Positions 35,168 through 46,145 of a DNA stretch of 64,000 bases are shown piece by piece. Both the position numbers and the translations under genes were made by a program. The notes under the pieces were generated by a model. It had not been told where the DNA came from. It saw only the letters and a program-made list of their open reading frames with translations, and did no database searches. This stretch comes from Agromyces sp. Root81. GTDB lineage: Bacteria; Actinomycetota; Actinomycetes; Actinomycetales; Microbacteriaceae. The stretch spans positions 1 to 64,000 of the forward strand of contig NZ_LMIR01000002.1 of NCBI RefSeq assembly GCF_001429165.1, written 5' to 3'. How positions within the stretch are numbered: the stretch's first letter is position 1; the number at the start of each line of letters is the position of its first letter.

Positions 35168-36853
35168 TCAGTCGGGCTGCTGCGACGCCATGAGCAGGAT
35201 GCCGCTTGCGCGCGCCTGCCAGCCGACTCCGCTCGGCACCTCCAGAAGACCCGCCGAGGTCAGCAGCCGGATGTCGCGCACGCTGTTGCCGCCATCGATC
35301 GCGGTGGCGTCATCGGGCCCCAGTCGGGGATCGTCGGCGAACCCGCCGAGCTCCTGCGTGATCACTCGCGTGCCGCCGCCGGGCAGTGCCGTAAGCGAGG
35401 CCACGGTGCCGGCATCGAGCCAGGTGACGTCGCGCGGCGAGCCGACGATGTCCGCCAGCCCGAGCGTGACCGTGCTGAGTGCGACCGGTATGCCGGCGGC
35501 ATCCCTCTGGATGGAGGCGGCGACGAAGTGGGTCGCGTTCCCGTCGCCGAGGAGCGCGACGAGCCGAGTCGAGTCGCGGGAGATCTCGAGCGCGGCGATC
35601 GACGACCCGCTCCACGGCACCGGAAGTTGCACCGCGTCGGCTGATCCGTCTGCCGGTCGGACCACGAGTTGATCGGGGAAGGCGCCGGGCACCGTCCAAA
35701 CGACGCCGTGACCGTCGAGTGCCGGCACGATCAGCCCGTCGCGCGGATCGAACGGCACCGCCTCCTCACCCGCTCGAACGATCGACACTCCGGCACCGGT
35801 GAGCACCGCAGCCGACTCGCCGCCCGACCCGAGCGCGGCGCCGATGGGAGCGAGCGCCTCCACCTGCGGCGAGAGATCGGGGATCTGCTCGATGCCCTCT
35901 CCTGAGGTTGCGAGGTAGCCGAAGGTCGTGCCGTCGAAGACGACGGGACGCGGATCGACCGGTGGGTTCTTCAGCGGCGCAGGCGAGAGTTCGGGAACGT
36001 TCTGCTCGACGCCGTTGAGCGACAGGGCGACGTCGTCGACGTTGCGCACGCCGTCGAGGCTCTCGTCCAGCTGCTCCTGCATGCGCTGCACGTTCACGAT
36101 GTCGTCGTCGGTGGCGCCCGAGAGATCGACGCTCGCCACCCGGCCGGACACCGGAACGGACGCCGAAGCGAGCCGAGTGCCCTCGGGGAACGCCGAGCGG
36201 ACGCCTGCCGCAAGCCAATCGGAGGGGCCGACGAGCAGGGCGCGCACGATGCTCGTCTGTGCGGAATCCCGGCCGGCGAACCAGCGGAGGTCCGGCACGA
36301 GGTAGTCGAAGTCGCCCGAGTAGAAGAAGAGCGGATAACTGCGGAAGACCTGCGAGAACGTGGTCTGGTCGGTGAGCAGCCCGGGCGGCGCCAGCGAGAT
36401 GCGCCACTGACCCTCGACCTGCTCGAAGTCGTACCGGAGTTCGATCGGGGTCGACTCCGAGATGTCGTACTGCCCGGTCGGCGAGAGCTGGGCAGCGGGC
36501 GTCGCGTCGACGACGATGGACGTCTCCCCGACCTCGGTGAACCCGCGATCGGCGAGCACGTCGATGGTCGCGCCGTCGCTGGCGCTCCACTCGTCGGCGA
36601 ACGTCGGAGTGAGGAACTGGCGTGCCACCTGGTAGCCGTTGCGCGGACTCGCAGCCGCATCGATGAAGCCCTCGAGGATCTGCAGCTGACTCGCATCCTG
36701 CACCGGGCCGGGAACGATCGTGTCGAGCTCGAGCGACTCCTCTGCGGGCGCCGGCGCTTCGGCGTTGACCCCACCGGAACTCGGAATGGACACGCAGCCG
36801 GCGAACAGCACCGCGACCGCGAGGACGGAGGTCCCGAGCACTCGTCTACGCAT
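35168..36853 (-). CDS. lpqB: lipoprotein LpqB, MtrAB accessory
   Basis: A 561-residue lipoprotein: signal peptide with lipobox FAGC (lipid-anchored Cys20), an N-terminal GerMN-type domain (roughly residues 100-290) and a beta-propeller-like C-terminal LpqB domain. In mycobacteria LpqB interacts with MtrB and affects MtrA phosphorylation and envelope properties. Its ATG overlaps the end of mtrB by 8 nt, so mtrA-mtrB-lpqB form one operon. Confidence 0.96.
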   Translation of the reverse strand: MRRRVLGTSVLAVAVLFAGCVSIPSSGGVNAEAPAPAEESLELDTIVPGPVQDASQLQILEGFIDAAASPRNGYQVARQFLTPTFADEWSASDGATIDVLADRGFTEVGETSIVVDATPAAQLSPTGQYDISESTPIELRYDFEQVEGQWRISLAPPGLLTDQTTFSQVFRSYPLFFYSGDFDYLVPDLRWFAGRDSAQTSIVRALLVGPSDWLAAGVRSAFPEGTRLASASVPVSGRVASVDLSGATDDDIVNVQRMQEQLDESLDGVRNVDDVALSLNGVEQNVPELSPAPLKNPPVDPRPVVFDGTTFGYLATSGEGIEQIPDLSPQVEALAPIGAALGSGGESAAVLTGAGVSIVRAGEEAVPFDPRDGLIVPALDGHGVVWTVPGAFPDQLVVRPADGSADAVQLPVPWSGSSIAALEISRDSTRLVALLGDGNATHFVAASIQRDAAGIPVALSTVTLGLADIVGSPRDVTWLDAGTVASLTALPGGGTRVITQELGGFADDPRLGPDDATAIDGGNSVRDIRLLTSAGLLEVPSGVGWQARASGILLMASQQPD

Positions 36854-38597
36854 CGTTCGCCTCCCAGCCGCCGGTGCCGGCCCGTTTCGATGCCGCAGCG
36901 CGCCCCGCGGCATCCGTCTCGACGGTCGTCTCGGTCGCGACCGCGCGCACGACGCCGGTCGCCGGCGGGCCCGTGGCATCGATGTCGTCGGGCTCGAGCG
37001 GCAGCGGCGAGACGAGCGGCTCGTCGCCCTCGACACCCGCGCGTGGCAGCGTGAGCCGGAACACGGTGCCCGAGCCGCGTCGCGACCAGACCTCGAGGGT
37101 GCCGCCATGGGCGACGGCGTCTTCGAGCGCGATGGCGAGCCCGAGGCCGGTGCCGCCGATCGTCCGGGTGCGGCTCGGATCGGCCCGCCAGAACCGGTCG
37201 AACACGCGTGCCGACTCGTCGGCGGTCATGCCGAGTCCGTAGTCCCGCACCGACAGCGCGATGGCCGATGCATTGCTGTCGACGGCGACGACGATCGGGC
37301 GCCCCTCGCCGTGCTCGATCGCGTTGCCGAGCAGGTTCCTCACGATCCGTCGGATGCGGCGCGGGTCGACCTTCGCGTCGAGATGGCCTCCCGGCGCCTC
37401 GAGCCGGAGTTCGCTGCCGCGACTGCGGGCCAGCTCGTGCATCGACTCGATCGCATCACCGGCGAGATGCACGAGATTCGTCGGCTCGGTCGCGAGCTCG
37501 ACCGAGCCAGCGTCGTAGCGGCTGATCTCGAGCAGGTCGGAGAGGAGGGTCTCGAACCGCTCGGTCTGGGTGTGCAGCAGTTCCACGGTGCGCGAGGTCG
37601 GGCCGGGGAAGTCGTCGCGCTGGCCGTAGAGCACGTCGCCGGCGAGCCGGATGGTCGTCAGCGGGGTGCGGAGCTCGTGCGAGACGTCCGAGACGAAGCG
37701 CTGCTGCATCACCGAGAGCTCCGCGAGCTCGCGGATGCGCGCCTGGAGGCTGTCGGCCATGCCGTTGAACGAGGCGGCGAGGGTGGCCAACTCGTCTTCG
37801 CCCTTCTCGGGCATGCGCACGCCGAGGTCGCCGGCCGCGAGCCGACGGCTCGTCATCGCCGCCGAGCGGATGGGCTCGATCACCCAGCGGACCACCAGCA
37901 GCGTGATGCCGCTCAGCAGCACGAGCAGGGCCACCGCGCCGATCGTGCCGACGAGTTGCATGAACGAGAGGGTCGCCTGCGCAGCGGCGAAGTTGTAGCC
38001 GATGTAGAGCTCGTAGTCGCCGACCGCGGGCACGGCGATGGTGCTGCCGACGACCACACCGGGATCGTCGGCGCCGGATCTGCCCTCGAGCGCGACCGAC
38101 TGCCAGTACTGACCGGCTTCGCCGGAACGCACCTGCTCGTGCAGTTCGGGCGTGATGACGCCCGAGAGGCTCGGCGCGATGCGCGTCGGCGGTGCGCTCT
38201 CGCTCGTGACGTCGTCGGGCTGGAAGTACGCGATCGACGCGCTGCCCGACACGCTGCGCACGGTGCGCTCGATGTCGGCCATCACCTCCTGCATCGACGC
38301 GCGGTCGGACGCGACCGATCCCTCGAGGATGAGCTGCGCGGCCCTCGTCGCGTCGTTCGCGTCCTCGAGCGCACCCTCGAGCTGCGTCTTGAAGAGGTTG
38401 GAGGCGATGCTGAAGGAGATGTACAGCCCGATGATGAAGATCGCGAGCGAGGAGAGCGCGAAGGTGATGATCACCGTGCGGAACTGCAGCGAGCGCCGCC
38501 ACAGTTCGACCGCATGGCGCGGCAGTGCGGCGAGGCCATTCACGATGTCTCGCCACGAACCGGCACTGAACAGTGCCGGGGCCTCCGCCTGCGACAT
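36846..38597 (-). CDS. mtrB: MtrB sensor histidine kinase
   Basis: A 583-residue membrane kinase: first helix at about 41-62, extracellular sensor loop (about 65-205), second helix at about 212-238, HAMP domain, HisKA with FVSDVSHELRTPLTT (phospho-His307), and HATPase with NLLGNAIEHGEG and GGTGLGLAIALED. MtrB controls MtrA in cell wall and division regulation. The C-terminal ~60 residues are an acidic, low-complexity tail. Starts 8 nt after mtrA stop. Confidence 0.97.
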   Translation of the reverse strand: MSQAEAPALFSAGSWRDIVNGLAALPRHAVELWRRSLQFRTVIITFALSSLAIFIIGLYISFSIASNLFKTQLEGALEDANDATRAAQLILEGSVASDRASMQEVMADIERTVRSVSGSASIAYFQPDDVTSESAPPTRIAPSLSGVITPELHEQVRSGEAGQYWQSVALEGRSGADDPGVVVGSTIAVPAVGDYELYIGYNFAAAQATLSFMQLVGTIGAVALLVLLSGITLLVVRWVIEPIRSAAMTSRRLAAGDLGVRMPEKGEDELATLAASFNGMADSLQARIRELAELSVMQQRFVSDVSHELRTPLTTIRLAGDVLYGQRDDFPGPTSRTVELLHTQTERFETLLSDLLEISRYDAGSVELATEPTNLVHLAGDAIESMHELARSRGSELRLEAPGGHLDAKVDPRRIRRIVRNLLGNAIEHGEGRPIVVAVDSNASAIALSVRDYGLGMTADESARVFDRFWRADPSRTRTIGGTGLGLAIALEDAVAHGGTLEVWSRRGSGTVFRLTLPRAGVEGDEPLVSPLPLEPDDIDATGPPATGVVRAVATETTVETDAAGRAAASKRAGTGGWEANDA

Positions 38598-38605
38598 CCG
38601 CCCGC

Positions 38606-39286
38606 CTAGGTGGTCGCGCCGGCTCGGTAGCCGACGCCGCGCACCGTCATCACGATGCGGGGATTGTCGGGGTCGTGCTCGACCTTCGCCCTGAGGCGCT
38701 GCACGTGCACGTTCACGAGCCGGGTGTCGGCCTTGTAGTGGTAGCCCCAGACCTGCTCGAGCAGCATCTCGCGGGTGAAGACCTGCTGCGGCTTCGAGGC
38801 GAGCGTCAGCAGCAGGTCGAACTCGAGCGGGGTGAGGTTGATACGTGTGTCGCCTCGGCGCACCTCGTGGCCGGCCGCGTCGATCGTGAGGTCGCCGATG
38901 CCGAGCGTCGAGGCCGCCTGATCGGGCGCGGGGCGAAGGCGCGTGCGGATGCGCGCGACGAGCTCCTTCGGGTTGAAGGGCTTGACCATGTAGTCGTCGG
39001 CACCCGATTCGAGGCCCTTGACGACGTCTGTGGTGTCGGTCTTCGCGGTGAGCATGATGATCGGCGTGCCGGACTCCGCCCGGATGCGCCCGCACACCTC
39101 GATGCCGTCGATGCCCGGGAGCATGAGGTCGAGCAGCACGAGGTCGGGCTTCGACTCGCGGAAGGCGGCGAGCGCTCCCGTGCCGTCGGCGCAGAAGAAG
39201 GGCTCGAAGCCCTCGGTGCGCAGCACGATGCCGATCATCTCGGCGAGGGCCGTGTCGTCATCGACGACGAGTACGCGTGGATTCAT
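38606..39286 (-). CDS. mtrA: MtrA response regulator
   Basis: A 226-residue OmpR-type regulator: receiver with phospho-Asp53 in PDLVLLDLMLPG, switch Lys in MVKPF, and a winged-helix DNA-binding domain (about 130-226) with VWGYHYKADTRLVNVHVQRLRAKVE. MtrA controls cell-wall hydrolases and division genes in actinobacteria. First gene of mtrA-mtrB-lpqB; divergent from the membrane gene at 39446 with a 159-nt gap. Confidence 0.98.
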   Translation of the reverse strand: MNPRVLVVDDDTALAEMIGIVLRTEGFEPFFCADGTGALAAFRESKPDLVLLDLMLPGIDGIEVCGRIRAESGTPIIMLTAKTDTTDVVKGLESGADDYMVKPFNPKELVARIRTRLRPAPDQAASTLGIGDLTIDAAGHEVRRGDTRINLTPLEFDLLLTLASKPQQVFTREMLLEQVWGYHYKADTRLVNVHVQRLRAKVEHDPDNPRIVMTVRGVGYRAGATT

Positions 39287-39445
39287 CCGTTCATTCCTGT
39301 CAGCACCGCCGGGTCACGGCCGAAACCAGTGCGTCAAGCGTAGTCGGTCGAGGCGGGAAGGCCACCAGAATGCCCTGTGGAGGGACATCGGCGGGTCGGC
39401 GAAGTGTGCGAGCATGGTTGGAATCCGCCGGAAGGAGTCACACAG

Positions 39446-40720
39446 GTGTCAGACCACGACTGGCAGGCGCCCGGCGGTGCTCCCGCTCAGCCGCCCGCTC
39501 CAGATGCCGCGGCCACGCCTCGATCAGAGCCGCCGGCCTTCCCACCCCCGGCCTACGCGCCGCCGGCCTTCCCGCCCCCGGTGTACGCGCCGCCGCCCGT
39601 CGCGCCGCCGAGCTACGGCGTGGCACCGCCGGTCGGCGCACCGCTCGGCTGGACGCCGCCCCCGAAGCCCGGCCTGCTGCCGCTGCGACCCCTCGGTTTC
39701 GGCACCCTGCTGTGGGCGCCGTTCCGTGTCCTGCGCCGGAACCCGGCCGCCACCTTCGGCACCGGGCTGGTCGTGCAGCTCGTCTCGGTCATCGCGACGC
39801 TCGCCGTCATGGTGCCGTTCATGGTCTTCGTCTTCTCCCGCATCGACAGCGCATCCTCCGCGGATGCCGACGCCGTCGCCTCGGGGGCCGTCGGCGGATT
39901 CGTGCTCCTCATGCTCGTGCCCCTCGCGCTCTCGCTCGTGGCGAGCGCATTCCTCCAGGGCGTCATGGTCGTCGAGGTCGCCAGCGGCACGCTCGGCGAA
40001 CGACTCGGGTTCGGCGCCCTCTGGAAGCGTGCGGCCAAGCGCATCTGGCCCCTCCTCGGGTGGACCGCGATGATCACGGGCGCCCTCCTCGTCGTCGTGC
40101 TCGCGTTCGTGCTGGTCATCGTGCTCGCCGCACTCGCCGGCACGACCGCGCTCATCGTCGCGATCCTCGTCACGATCCTGGCCGGGCTCGGCATCGCGGC
40201 ATTGACGGCTTGGCTGGGCACGAAGCTCGCCCTCGTGCCGAGCGTGATCGTGCTCGAAGGCGTCGGCGTCGGTGCCGCGATGCGGCGCTCGTGGCGACTC
40301 ACGGGCGGCTTCTTCTGGCGCACGTTCGGCACGCTCGTGCTCGTCGGCGTCCTCCTCAATCTGGCCTCGCAGGTGGTCGTGCAGCCGGTCTCGCTGATCG
40401 GCACGGTGCTCGCGGCGATCATCGACCCGACGGGCTCGGGAGCGGCCGTCGCCGTCACCGTCGTGACGATGGTCATCACGCTGATCCTCTCCCTCCTGAT
40501 CGGCGCGATCACCGCCGTGGTGCAGGCCGCGCTCGTCGCCGTCATCTACATCGACCTGCGCATGCGCACGGAGGCCCTCGATCTCGACCTCGTGCGCCAC
40601 GTCGAGCAGCGCGACGCGGGTCTGCCCGTGACCGACCCCTACCGCGCTCCGGCCCCGGCGCCCACTGCTCCGCCTGCTCCTCCCGCGCCGGTGCCGCCTG
40701 CCGCACCCGGCCCCGCGTGA
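39446..40720 (+). CDS. Pro-rich multi-helix membrane protein (glycerophosphoryl diester phosphodiesterase membrane-domain-like)
   Basis: A 424-residue protein: Pro/Ala-rich disordered cytosolic start with repeated AYAPPAFPPP-type segments (about 1-75), then about six to eight membrane helices with AMRRSWRLTGGFFWRTFGTLVLVGVL, the motif shared with GDPD membrane-domain proteins, and another Pro-rich tail. Function unknown. GTG 39446 follows GGAAGGAG. The next gene overlaps its stop by 4 nt (GTGA), so it heads the MoxR operon. Confidence 0.8.
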   Translation: MSDHDWQAPGGAPAQPPAPDAAATPRSEPPAFPPPAYAPPAFPPPVYAPPPVAPPSYGVAPPVGAPLGWTPPPKPGLLPLRPLGFGTLLWAPFRVLRRNPAATFGTGLVVQLVSVIATLAVMVPFMVFVFSRIDSASSADADAVASGAVGGFVLLMLVPLALSLVASAFLQGVMVVEVASGTLGERLGFGALWKRAAKRIWPLLGWTAMITGALLVVVLAFVLVIVLAALAGTTALIVAILVTILAGLGIAALTAWLGTKLALVPSVIVLEGVGVGAAMRRSWRLTGGFFWRTFGTLVLVGVLLNLASQVVVQPVSLIGTVLAAIIDPTGSGAAVAVTVVTMVITLILSLLIGAITAVVQAALVAVIYIDLRMRTEALDLDLVRHVEQRDAGLPVTDPYRAPAPAPTAPPAPPAPVPPAAPGPA

Positions 40721-41403
40721 CCGTGACCCTGCTTCGCGGCACCCCGCTCGACCCCGACGCGCCCGAGGCGCGCCGGTGGCTCGAAGCCGAGTTGGGCGGG
40801 CCGGAGTACGTGGCCGCGAGGCCGAGTCCATTCGACCTCGCCATGCAGGCGATCCGCGACTGGATCGTCGGCCTCTTCGAGGGGGCGACGGGTCTGCCGA
40901 CACCCGTGCTCACCCTGCTCCTCGTGCTGCTCGCGCTCGCCGTGGTCGTCGTCGGACTCCTCGTGTTCGGCGTGCCGCGGCTGCGTCGTCGCCGGCGCAG
41001 CGAGGTGCCGCTCTTCGACGACCACGATCGACGCGATCTCGAGACGCTCCGCCGGGCGGCCGCTGCGGCGGCCTCGGCCGGCGACTGGCCGCTCGCGATC
41101 GAGGAGCGGTTCCGCGCCATCGTGCGCGGACTCGTCGAGCGCGAGATCGTCACGGTGCACCCCGGCACCACGGCGCGGGCGTTCGCGGATGCCGCGGCGG
41201 CGGCGTTCCCCGAACTCGACGCCGACCTCCGCGCTGCCGCTGCCGACTTCGACGCCGTTCGATACCTCGGCGGACGCGGTTCGCCCGATGACTACGAGCG
41301 GGTGACGGCACTCGAACGGCGCATCGCCGAGGCGCGACCGACGGGTCGGGGCGACCATGGGGCATCCGCTGCCGATCTCGACCCCGTCGGGGTCGCTCGA
41401 TGA
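40717..41403 (+). CDS. DUF4129 domain protein
   Basis: A 228-residue protein with one membrane helix (about 68-92) followed by a cytosolic basic stretch and the DUF4129 domain: AIEERFRAIVRGLVEREIVTVHPGTTARAFADAA, ending YERVTALERRIAEA. Resembles the transglutaminase-associated or DUF4129 proteins of MoxR operons. Start GTG 40717 overlaps the preceding stop as GTGA; GTG 40723 is possible. Confidence 0.85.
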   Translation: MTVTLLRGTPLDPDAPEARRWLEAELGGPEYVAARPSPFDLAMQAIRDWIVGLFEGATGLPTPVLTLLLVLLALAVVVVGLLVFGVPRLRRRRRSEVPLFDDHDRRDLETLRRAAAAAASAGDWPLAIEERFRAIVRGLVEREIVTVHPGTTARAFADAAAAAFPELDADLRAAAADFDAVRYLGGRGSPDDYERVTALERRIAEARPTGRGDHGASAADLDPVGVAR

Positions 41404-42673
41404 CGGCGAGTCTCGAGGCCGGCGCACCCGTGGTGACGCCGACCGTGCGTGCGTTCATCCGCCACCGCCGCACCTGGATCGTGATCGCCGCGGTGCTCGT
41501 GATCGGCGCGCTGCTCGTGCTCGCGATCCAGGGCGGTGCCCGCCAGCCCGGCGCACCGCTCGCGCCCGACAACCCCGGCCCCGCGGGGGCGAAGGCGCTC
41601 GTCGAGGTCCTCCGCGACCATGGCGTGACGGTGACCGAGGCGCGAGCGCTCGACGCCGCACTCGACGCCGCGGACGGCACGGCGACGGTGCTCCTCTACG
41701 ACGAGTACGGCCTCCTCGACGACGACCGGCTGACCGAGCTCGCTGAGGCGGCCGAACGGCTCGTCGTCGTCGAACCCGGATTCACCGCGCTCGAGACGCT
41801 CGCACCCGGCATCCGCTTCGCCGGGGCCGCCAGCGGGCCCCTCGACGAGGTCGCCTGCGATCTCGGCCCGGCCGAGTCGGCGGGCTCCCTGTCCGACGGA
41901 CAGCGCCTCGTCACCGTCGACGAAGGCGCGGCCGACGCCGGCTGGGAGGGCTGCTTCCGCGACGGCGAGTTCGGCTTCGCCGTCGCGAACGGTCCGAGCT
42001 CGGCCGGCGGCGATCTCACGATCGTCGGCGCGACCACGGTCTTCGCCAACGAGACGATCACCGGCGCCGGCAACGCGGCGCTCGCGATCGGCCTCACCGG
42101 AGTCACCGACGAACTCGTCTGGTACCTGCCGGGTCCCGCCGACGTCGATGCCGCCGATGCACCGACCCTCGGCGAGCTGACCCCGGGGTGGGTGAGCCCC
42201 GTGATGGTGCTCGCGATCGTCGTGGTCATCGTCGCCGGCGTCTGGCAGGGGCGTCGTTTCGGTCCGCTCGTCGTCGAGCGGCTACCCGTGCACGTGCCCG
42301 CCGGTGAGACGAGCGAGGGGCGCGCACGCATGTACGCCCGCACCGCCTCCCGCACCCACGCCCTCGACCAGCTGCGCATGGGCACGATCCGGCGCATCGC
42401 GCGGGTGCTCCGCCTCCCCCGGTCGGCCGACGTCGACCAGGTGACGGATGCCGCGGCGCGCGCGACCGGCCGTGACGGCGCATCCGTGCACCGCCTGCTC
42501 GTCGGCGCCCTCCCCGCGAACGACCGCGAACTCGTCGATCTCGCGAACGACCTCGCCCGACTCGAGGCGGAGGTGCATCGCACGCTCGACCCCCGGGCCG
42601 CGGCACCGCGCGCTTCCGGCAGCGCTCACGCCGCCGAGCATCCCGATCGTGACGACCCCACAGGAAGGCGACC

Positions 42674-42677
<4 letters not shown>
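41400..42677 (+). CDS. DUF4350 domain membrane protein
   Basis: A 425-residue protein with a membrane helix at about 26-45, an extracellular DUF4350 domain (GPAGAKALVEVLRDHGVTVTEAR, TVLLYDEYGLLDDDRL, LVVVEPG), a second helix at about 265-282, and a cytosolic C-terminal region (about 300-400). Middle gene of the MoxR operon, overlapping both neighbours by 4 nt. Molecular role unknown. Confidence 0.85.
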
Positions 42678-43759
<1,082 letters not shown>

Positions 43760-43778
43760 CGATGACTCGGATCTCGAA

Positions 43779-45116
43779 ATGTCACTGACCGGTCGGTTCG
43801 CGCTCCTCGTCGCGCTCGGCGTCGTGCCCGTCGTCATCGCGGGCACCGCCGGCGCGCCCGCGGCCTGGCTCGCCCTCGTCGGCTGGCTCGCCCTCGTGAT
43901 CGGCGCGGGCGTGCTCGACCTGTCGCTGGCGGCGTCGCCGCGACGCGTGGCGCTGCGCCGCGAGCTGCCCGACCGGGTGCGACTCGGCGAACCGATCACG
44001 GCCGTGCTCAGCGTCGAGAACCTCGGGCAGCGGATGCTCCGGGCCACCGTGCGCGACGGCTGGGAGCCGTCGGCCGGGGTCGCCGGCCGCAATCGCAGGC
44101 GGCTGCGGGTCCCGCCGTCGGAGCGACGTCGCGTCACCATGCAGCTGACCCCGTTGCGGCGCGGCGACCGGCGCACCGATCAGGTCACGATCCGCTCCGC
44201 CGGGCCGCTCGGGCTCTGGTCGCGACAGGCGACCCTCGTGTCGCCCGGCCGGGTCCGAGTGCTGCCGCCGTTCCACTCGCGCGTGCACCTGCCGTCGCGG
44301 CTCACGCGGCTGCGCGAGCTCGACGGGCGCACTCCCCTCCTCATCCGCGGACAGGGGACGGAGTTCGACTCGATCCGCGAGTACGTGCGCGGCGACGACG
44401 TGCGCTCGATCGACTGGCGGGCCACCGCACGGCACACCGACCCCGAGGTGCCCGGCGGCACGCGGCTCATGGTTCGCACCTGGCGGCCCGAGCGCGACCG
44501 GCGCATCGTGATCGTCGCCGACACCTCCCGCACAGCGGCGGCCCGCATCGCCGACGAGCCGCGCCTCGACACGGCCTTCGAGGCTTCGCTCCTCCTCGCC
44601 GCGCTCGCCTCGCATGCGGGCGACCGGGTCGACTTCCTTGCATGGGACCGGCGCCTCCGCGGGCGCGTGCACGGCGCGAGCGGCCCTGAGCTGCTCGCCC
44701 GGATGGTCGACACGATGGCCGGCATCGACGCCGAGCTCATCGAGGCGGACTGGGCGGCCGTACCCGCGCAGGTGCGGCGCATCACGAGTCGGCACGCGCT
44801 CGTCGTGCTGCTCACCGCGGCGGATTCGCCCGGAACGGCGCGCGGACTCCTGTCGGTGCTTCCGCAGCTCACGTCGCGGCACACCGTGGTCGTGGCCTCC
44901 GTCGCCGACCCCGCCCTCATCGATGCAGGGCGGGCCCGCGACGACCTCGTCCAGGTCTACGCCGCCGCAGCAGCCGAGCGGGGCCTGCTCGATGGTGAAC
45001 GCGTCGGCGCAGCGGTTCGGCGCCTCGGGGCGCTCACCGTGACCGCCGCCCCGCTCGAGCTGCCACCGGCGCTCGCCGACCTCTATCTCGAGCTGAAGGC
45101 CTCCGGCCGGCTCTGA
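43779..45116 (+). CDS. DUF58 domain protein
   Basis: A 445-residue protein with two N-terminal membrane helices (about 5-45), a beta-rich middle, and the DUF58 core RGQGTEFDSIREYVRGDDVRSIDWRATAR followed by a von Willebrand A-like fold (RRIVIVADTSRTAA, with DxS metal-site pattern). Usual partner of MoxR ATPases. Starts 19 nt after moxR; last gene of the five-gene operon. Confidence 0.93.
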   Translation: MSLTGRFALLVALGVVPVVIAGTAGAPAAWLALVGWLALVIGAGVLDLSLAASPRRVALRRELPDRVRLGEPITAVLSVENLGQRMLRATVRDGWEPSAGVAGRNRRRLRVPPSERRRVTMQLTPLRRGDRRTDQVTIRSAGPLGLWSRQATLVSPGRVRVLPPFHSRVHLPSRLTRLRELDGRTPLLIRGQGTEFDSIREYVRGDDVRSIDWRATARHTDPEVPGGTRLMVRTWRPERDRRIVIVADTSRTAAARIADEPRLDTAFEASLLLAALASHAGDRVDFLAWDRRLRGRVHGASGPELLARMVDTMAGIDAELIEADWAAVPAQVRRITSRHALVVLLTAADSPGTARGLLSVLPQLTSRHTVVVASVADPALIDAGRARDDLVQVYAAAAAERGLLDGERVGAAVRRLGALTVTAAPLELPPALADLYLELKASGRL

Positions 45117-45269
45117 GCCCGCACGAGTCACCGCGAGACGCGCGCACTCAGCGGATTCACAACATTCGCGCGCGGTTCACGCGTGGCGGCCGCTGCGATC
45201 GATATGGTCGGCTCAGGCACCAGGGGGTTGGTGCCGTTGTCGTGCTTTCTCCCCTACGAAAGGATCCAC

Positions 45270-46025
45270 GTGTCCGACACGTCACCTGCGATCGAGGCTC
45301 CCTCGACCGCGCAGAAGCTCACCGCCGAGTTCATCGGCACCTTCATCCTCGTCTTCGGCGTCATCGGCACCGTCGTGTTCGCAGCAGGATTCGCCGGAGG
45401 CGACGGCGGACTGAACGTCGGGTTCCTCGGCGTCTCCCTCGCCCTCGGCCTCTCGGTCGTCGTGGGCGCGTACGCGTTCGGCCCCATCTCGGGCGGGCAC
45501 TTCAACCCGGCCGTGAGCATCGGCCTCGCGGTCGCCGGCAAGTTCTCCTGGAAGGCGGTCGGCCCGTACATCGCGGTGCAGATCCTCGGCGGCATCCTCG
45601 CGACCACCGTGCTCCTCGGCATCCTCTCCGCCGGCCCGAAGTTCGACATCATCATCTTCACGGGCGCATCGACCGGCTACGACGTGCTCTCCCCCGGCCA
45701 CTTCGGCCTCGGCTCGGTCTTCCTCATCGAGACGGTCGCGACGGCGGTCTTCCTCTTCGTGATCCTCGGCGTCACGAGCGCCCGGGCCGCGGTCGGGTTC
45801 GCCCCGCTCGCCATCGGCCTCACGCTGACCCTGCTCGCGCTCATCGCGATCCCCGTGTCGAACGCCTCGTTCAACCCGGCACGCTCGATCGCCACCGCCC
45901 TCTACGGCGGCGGCATCGCATGGAGCCAGCTGTGGGTCTCGATCGTCGCCCCGATCCTCGGTGCGGTGATCGCCGGCCTCATCTACAAGTTGGTCTTCGA
46001 CCGCTCGAAGCAGCTCACCGCGTAA
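45270..46025 (+). CDS. aquaporin (AqpZ/MIP family)
   Basis: A 251-residue channel with six membrane segments and both NPA motifs: SGGHFNPAVS (79-81) and NASFNPARS (202-204). The Arg after the second NPA and the His in the first half fit a water channel of the AqpZ type rather than GlpF. GTG 45270 follows GAAAGGA. Own 150-nt leader after the MoxR operon and a strong terminator after it. Confidence 0.93.
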   Translation: MSDTSPAIEAPSTAQKLTAEFIGTFILVFGVIGTVVFAAGFAGGDGGLNVGFLGVSLALGLSVVVGAYAFGPISGGHFNPAVSIGLAVAGKFSWKAVGPYIAVQILGGILATTVLLGILSAGPKFDIIIFTGASTGYDVLSPGHFGLGSVFLIETVATAVFLFVILGVTSARAAVGFAPLAIGLTLTLLALIAIPVSNASFNPARSIATALYGGGIAWSQLWVSIVAPILGAVIAGLIYKLVFDRSKQLTA

Positions 46026-46032
46026 CCTCGCA

Positions 46033-46078
46033 GACGACGATGGCGGATGCTCCCTCGGGGGCATCCGCCATCGTCGTC
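46033..46078. terminator. perfect 18-bp terminator after aquaporin
   Basis: GACGACGATGGCGGATGC (46033-46050) and its complement (46061-46078) with a 10-nt loop, 7 nt after the aquaporin stop. Confidence 0.9.
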
Positions 46079-46082
46079 TCGG

Positions 46083-46142
46083 GCCGGGAGCCGACGGGCG
46101 TCGCCGGGAGCCGACGGGCGTCGCCGGGAGCCGGCGGGCGTC
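46083..46142. repeat. three tandem 20-bp repeats
   Basis: GCCGGGAGCCGACGGGCGTC three times in a row (46083-46102, 46103-46122, 46123-46142; the last copy has one change), between the aquaporin terminator and the stop of the SpoIIM-like gene. Confidence 0.9.
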
Positions 46143-46145
46143 GAC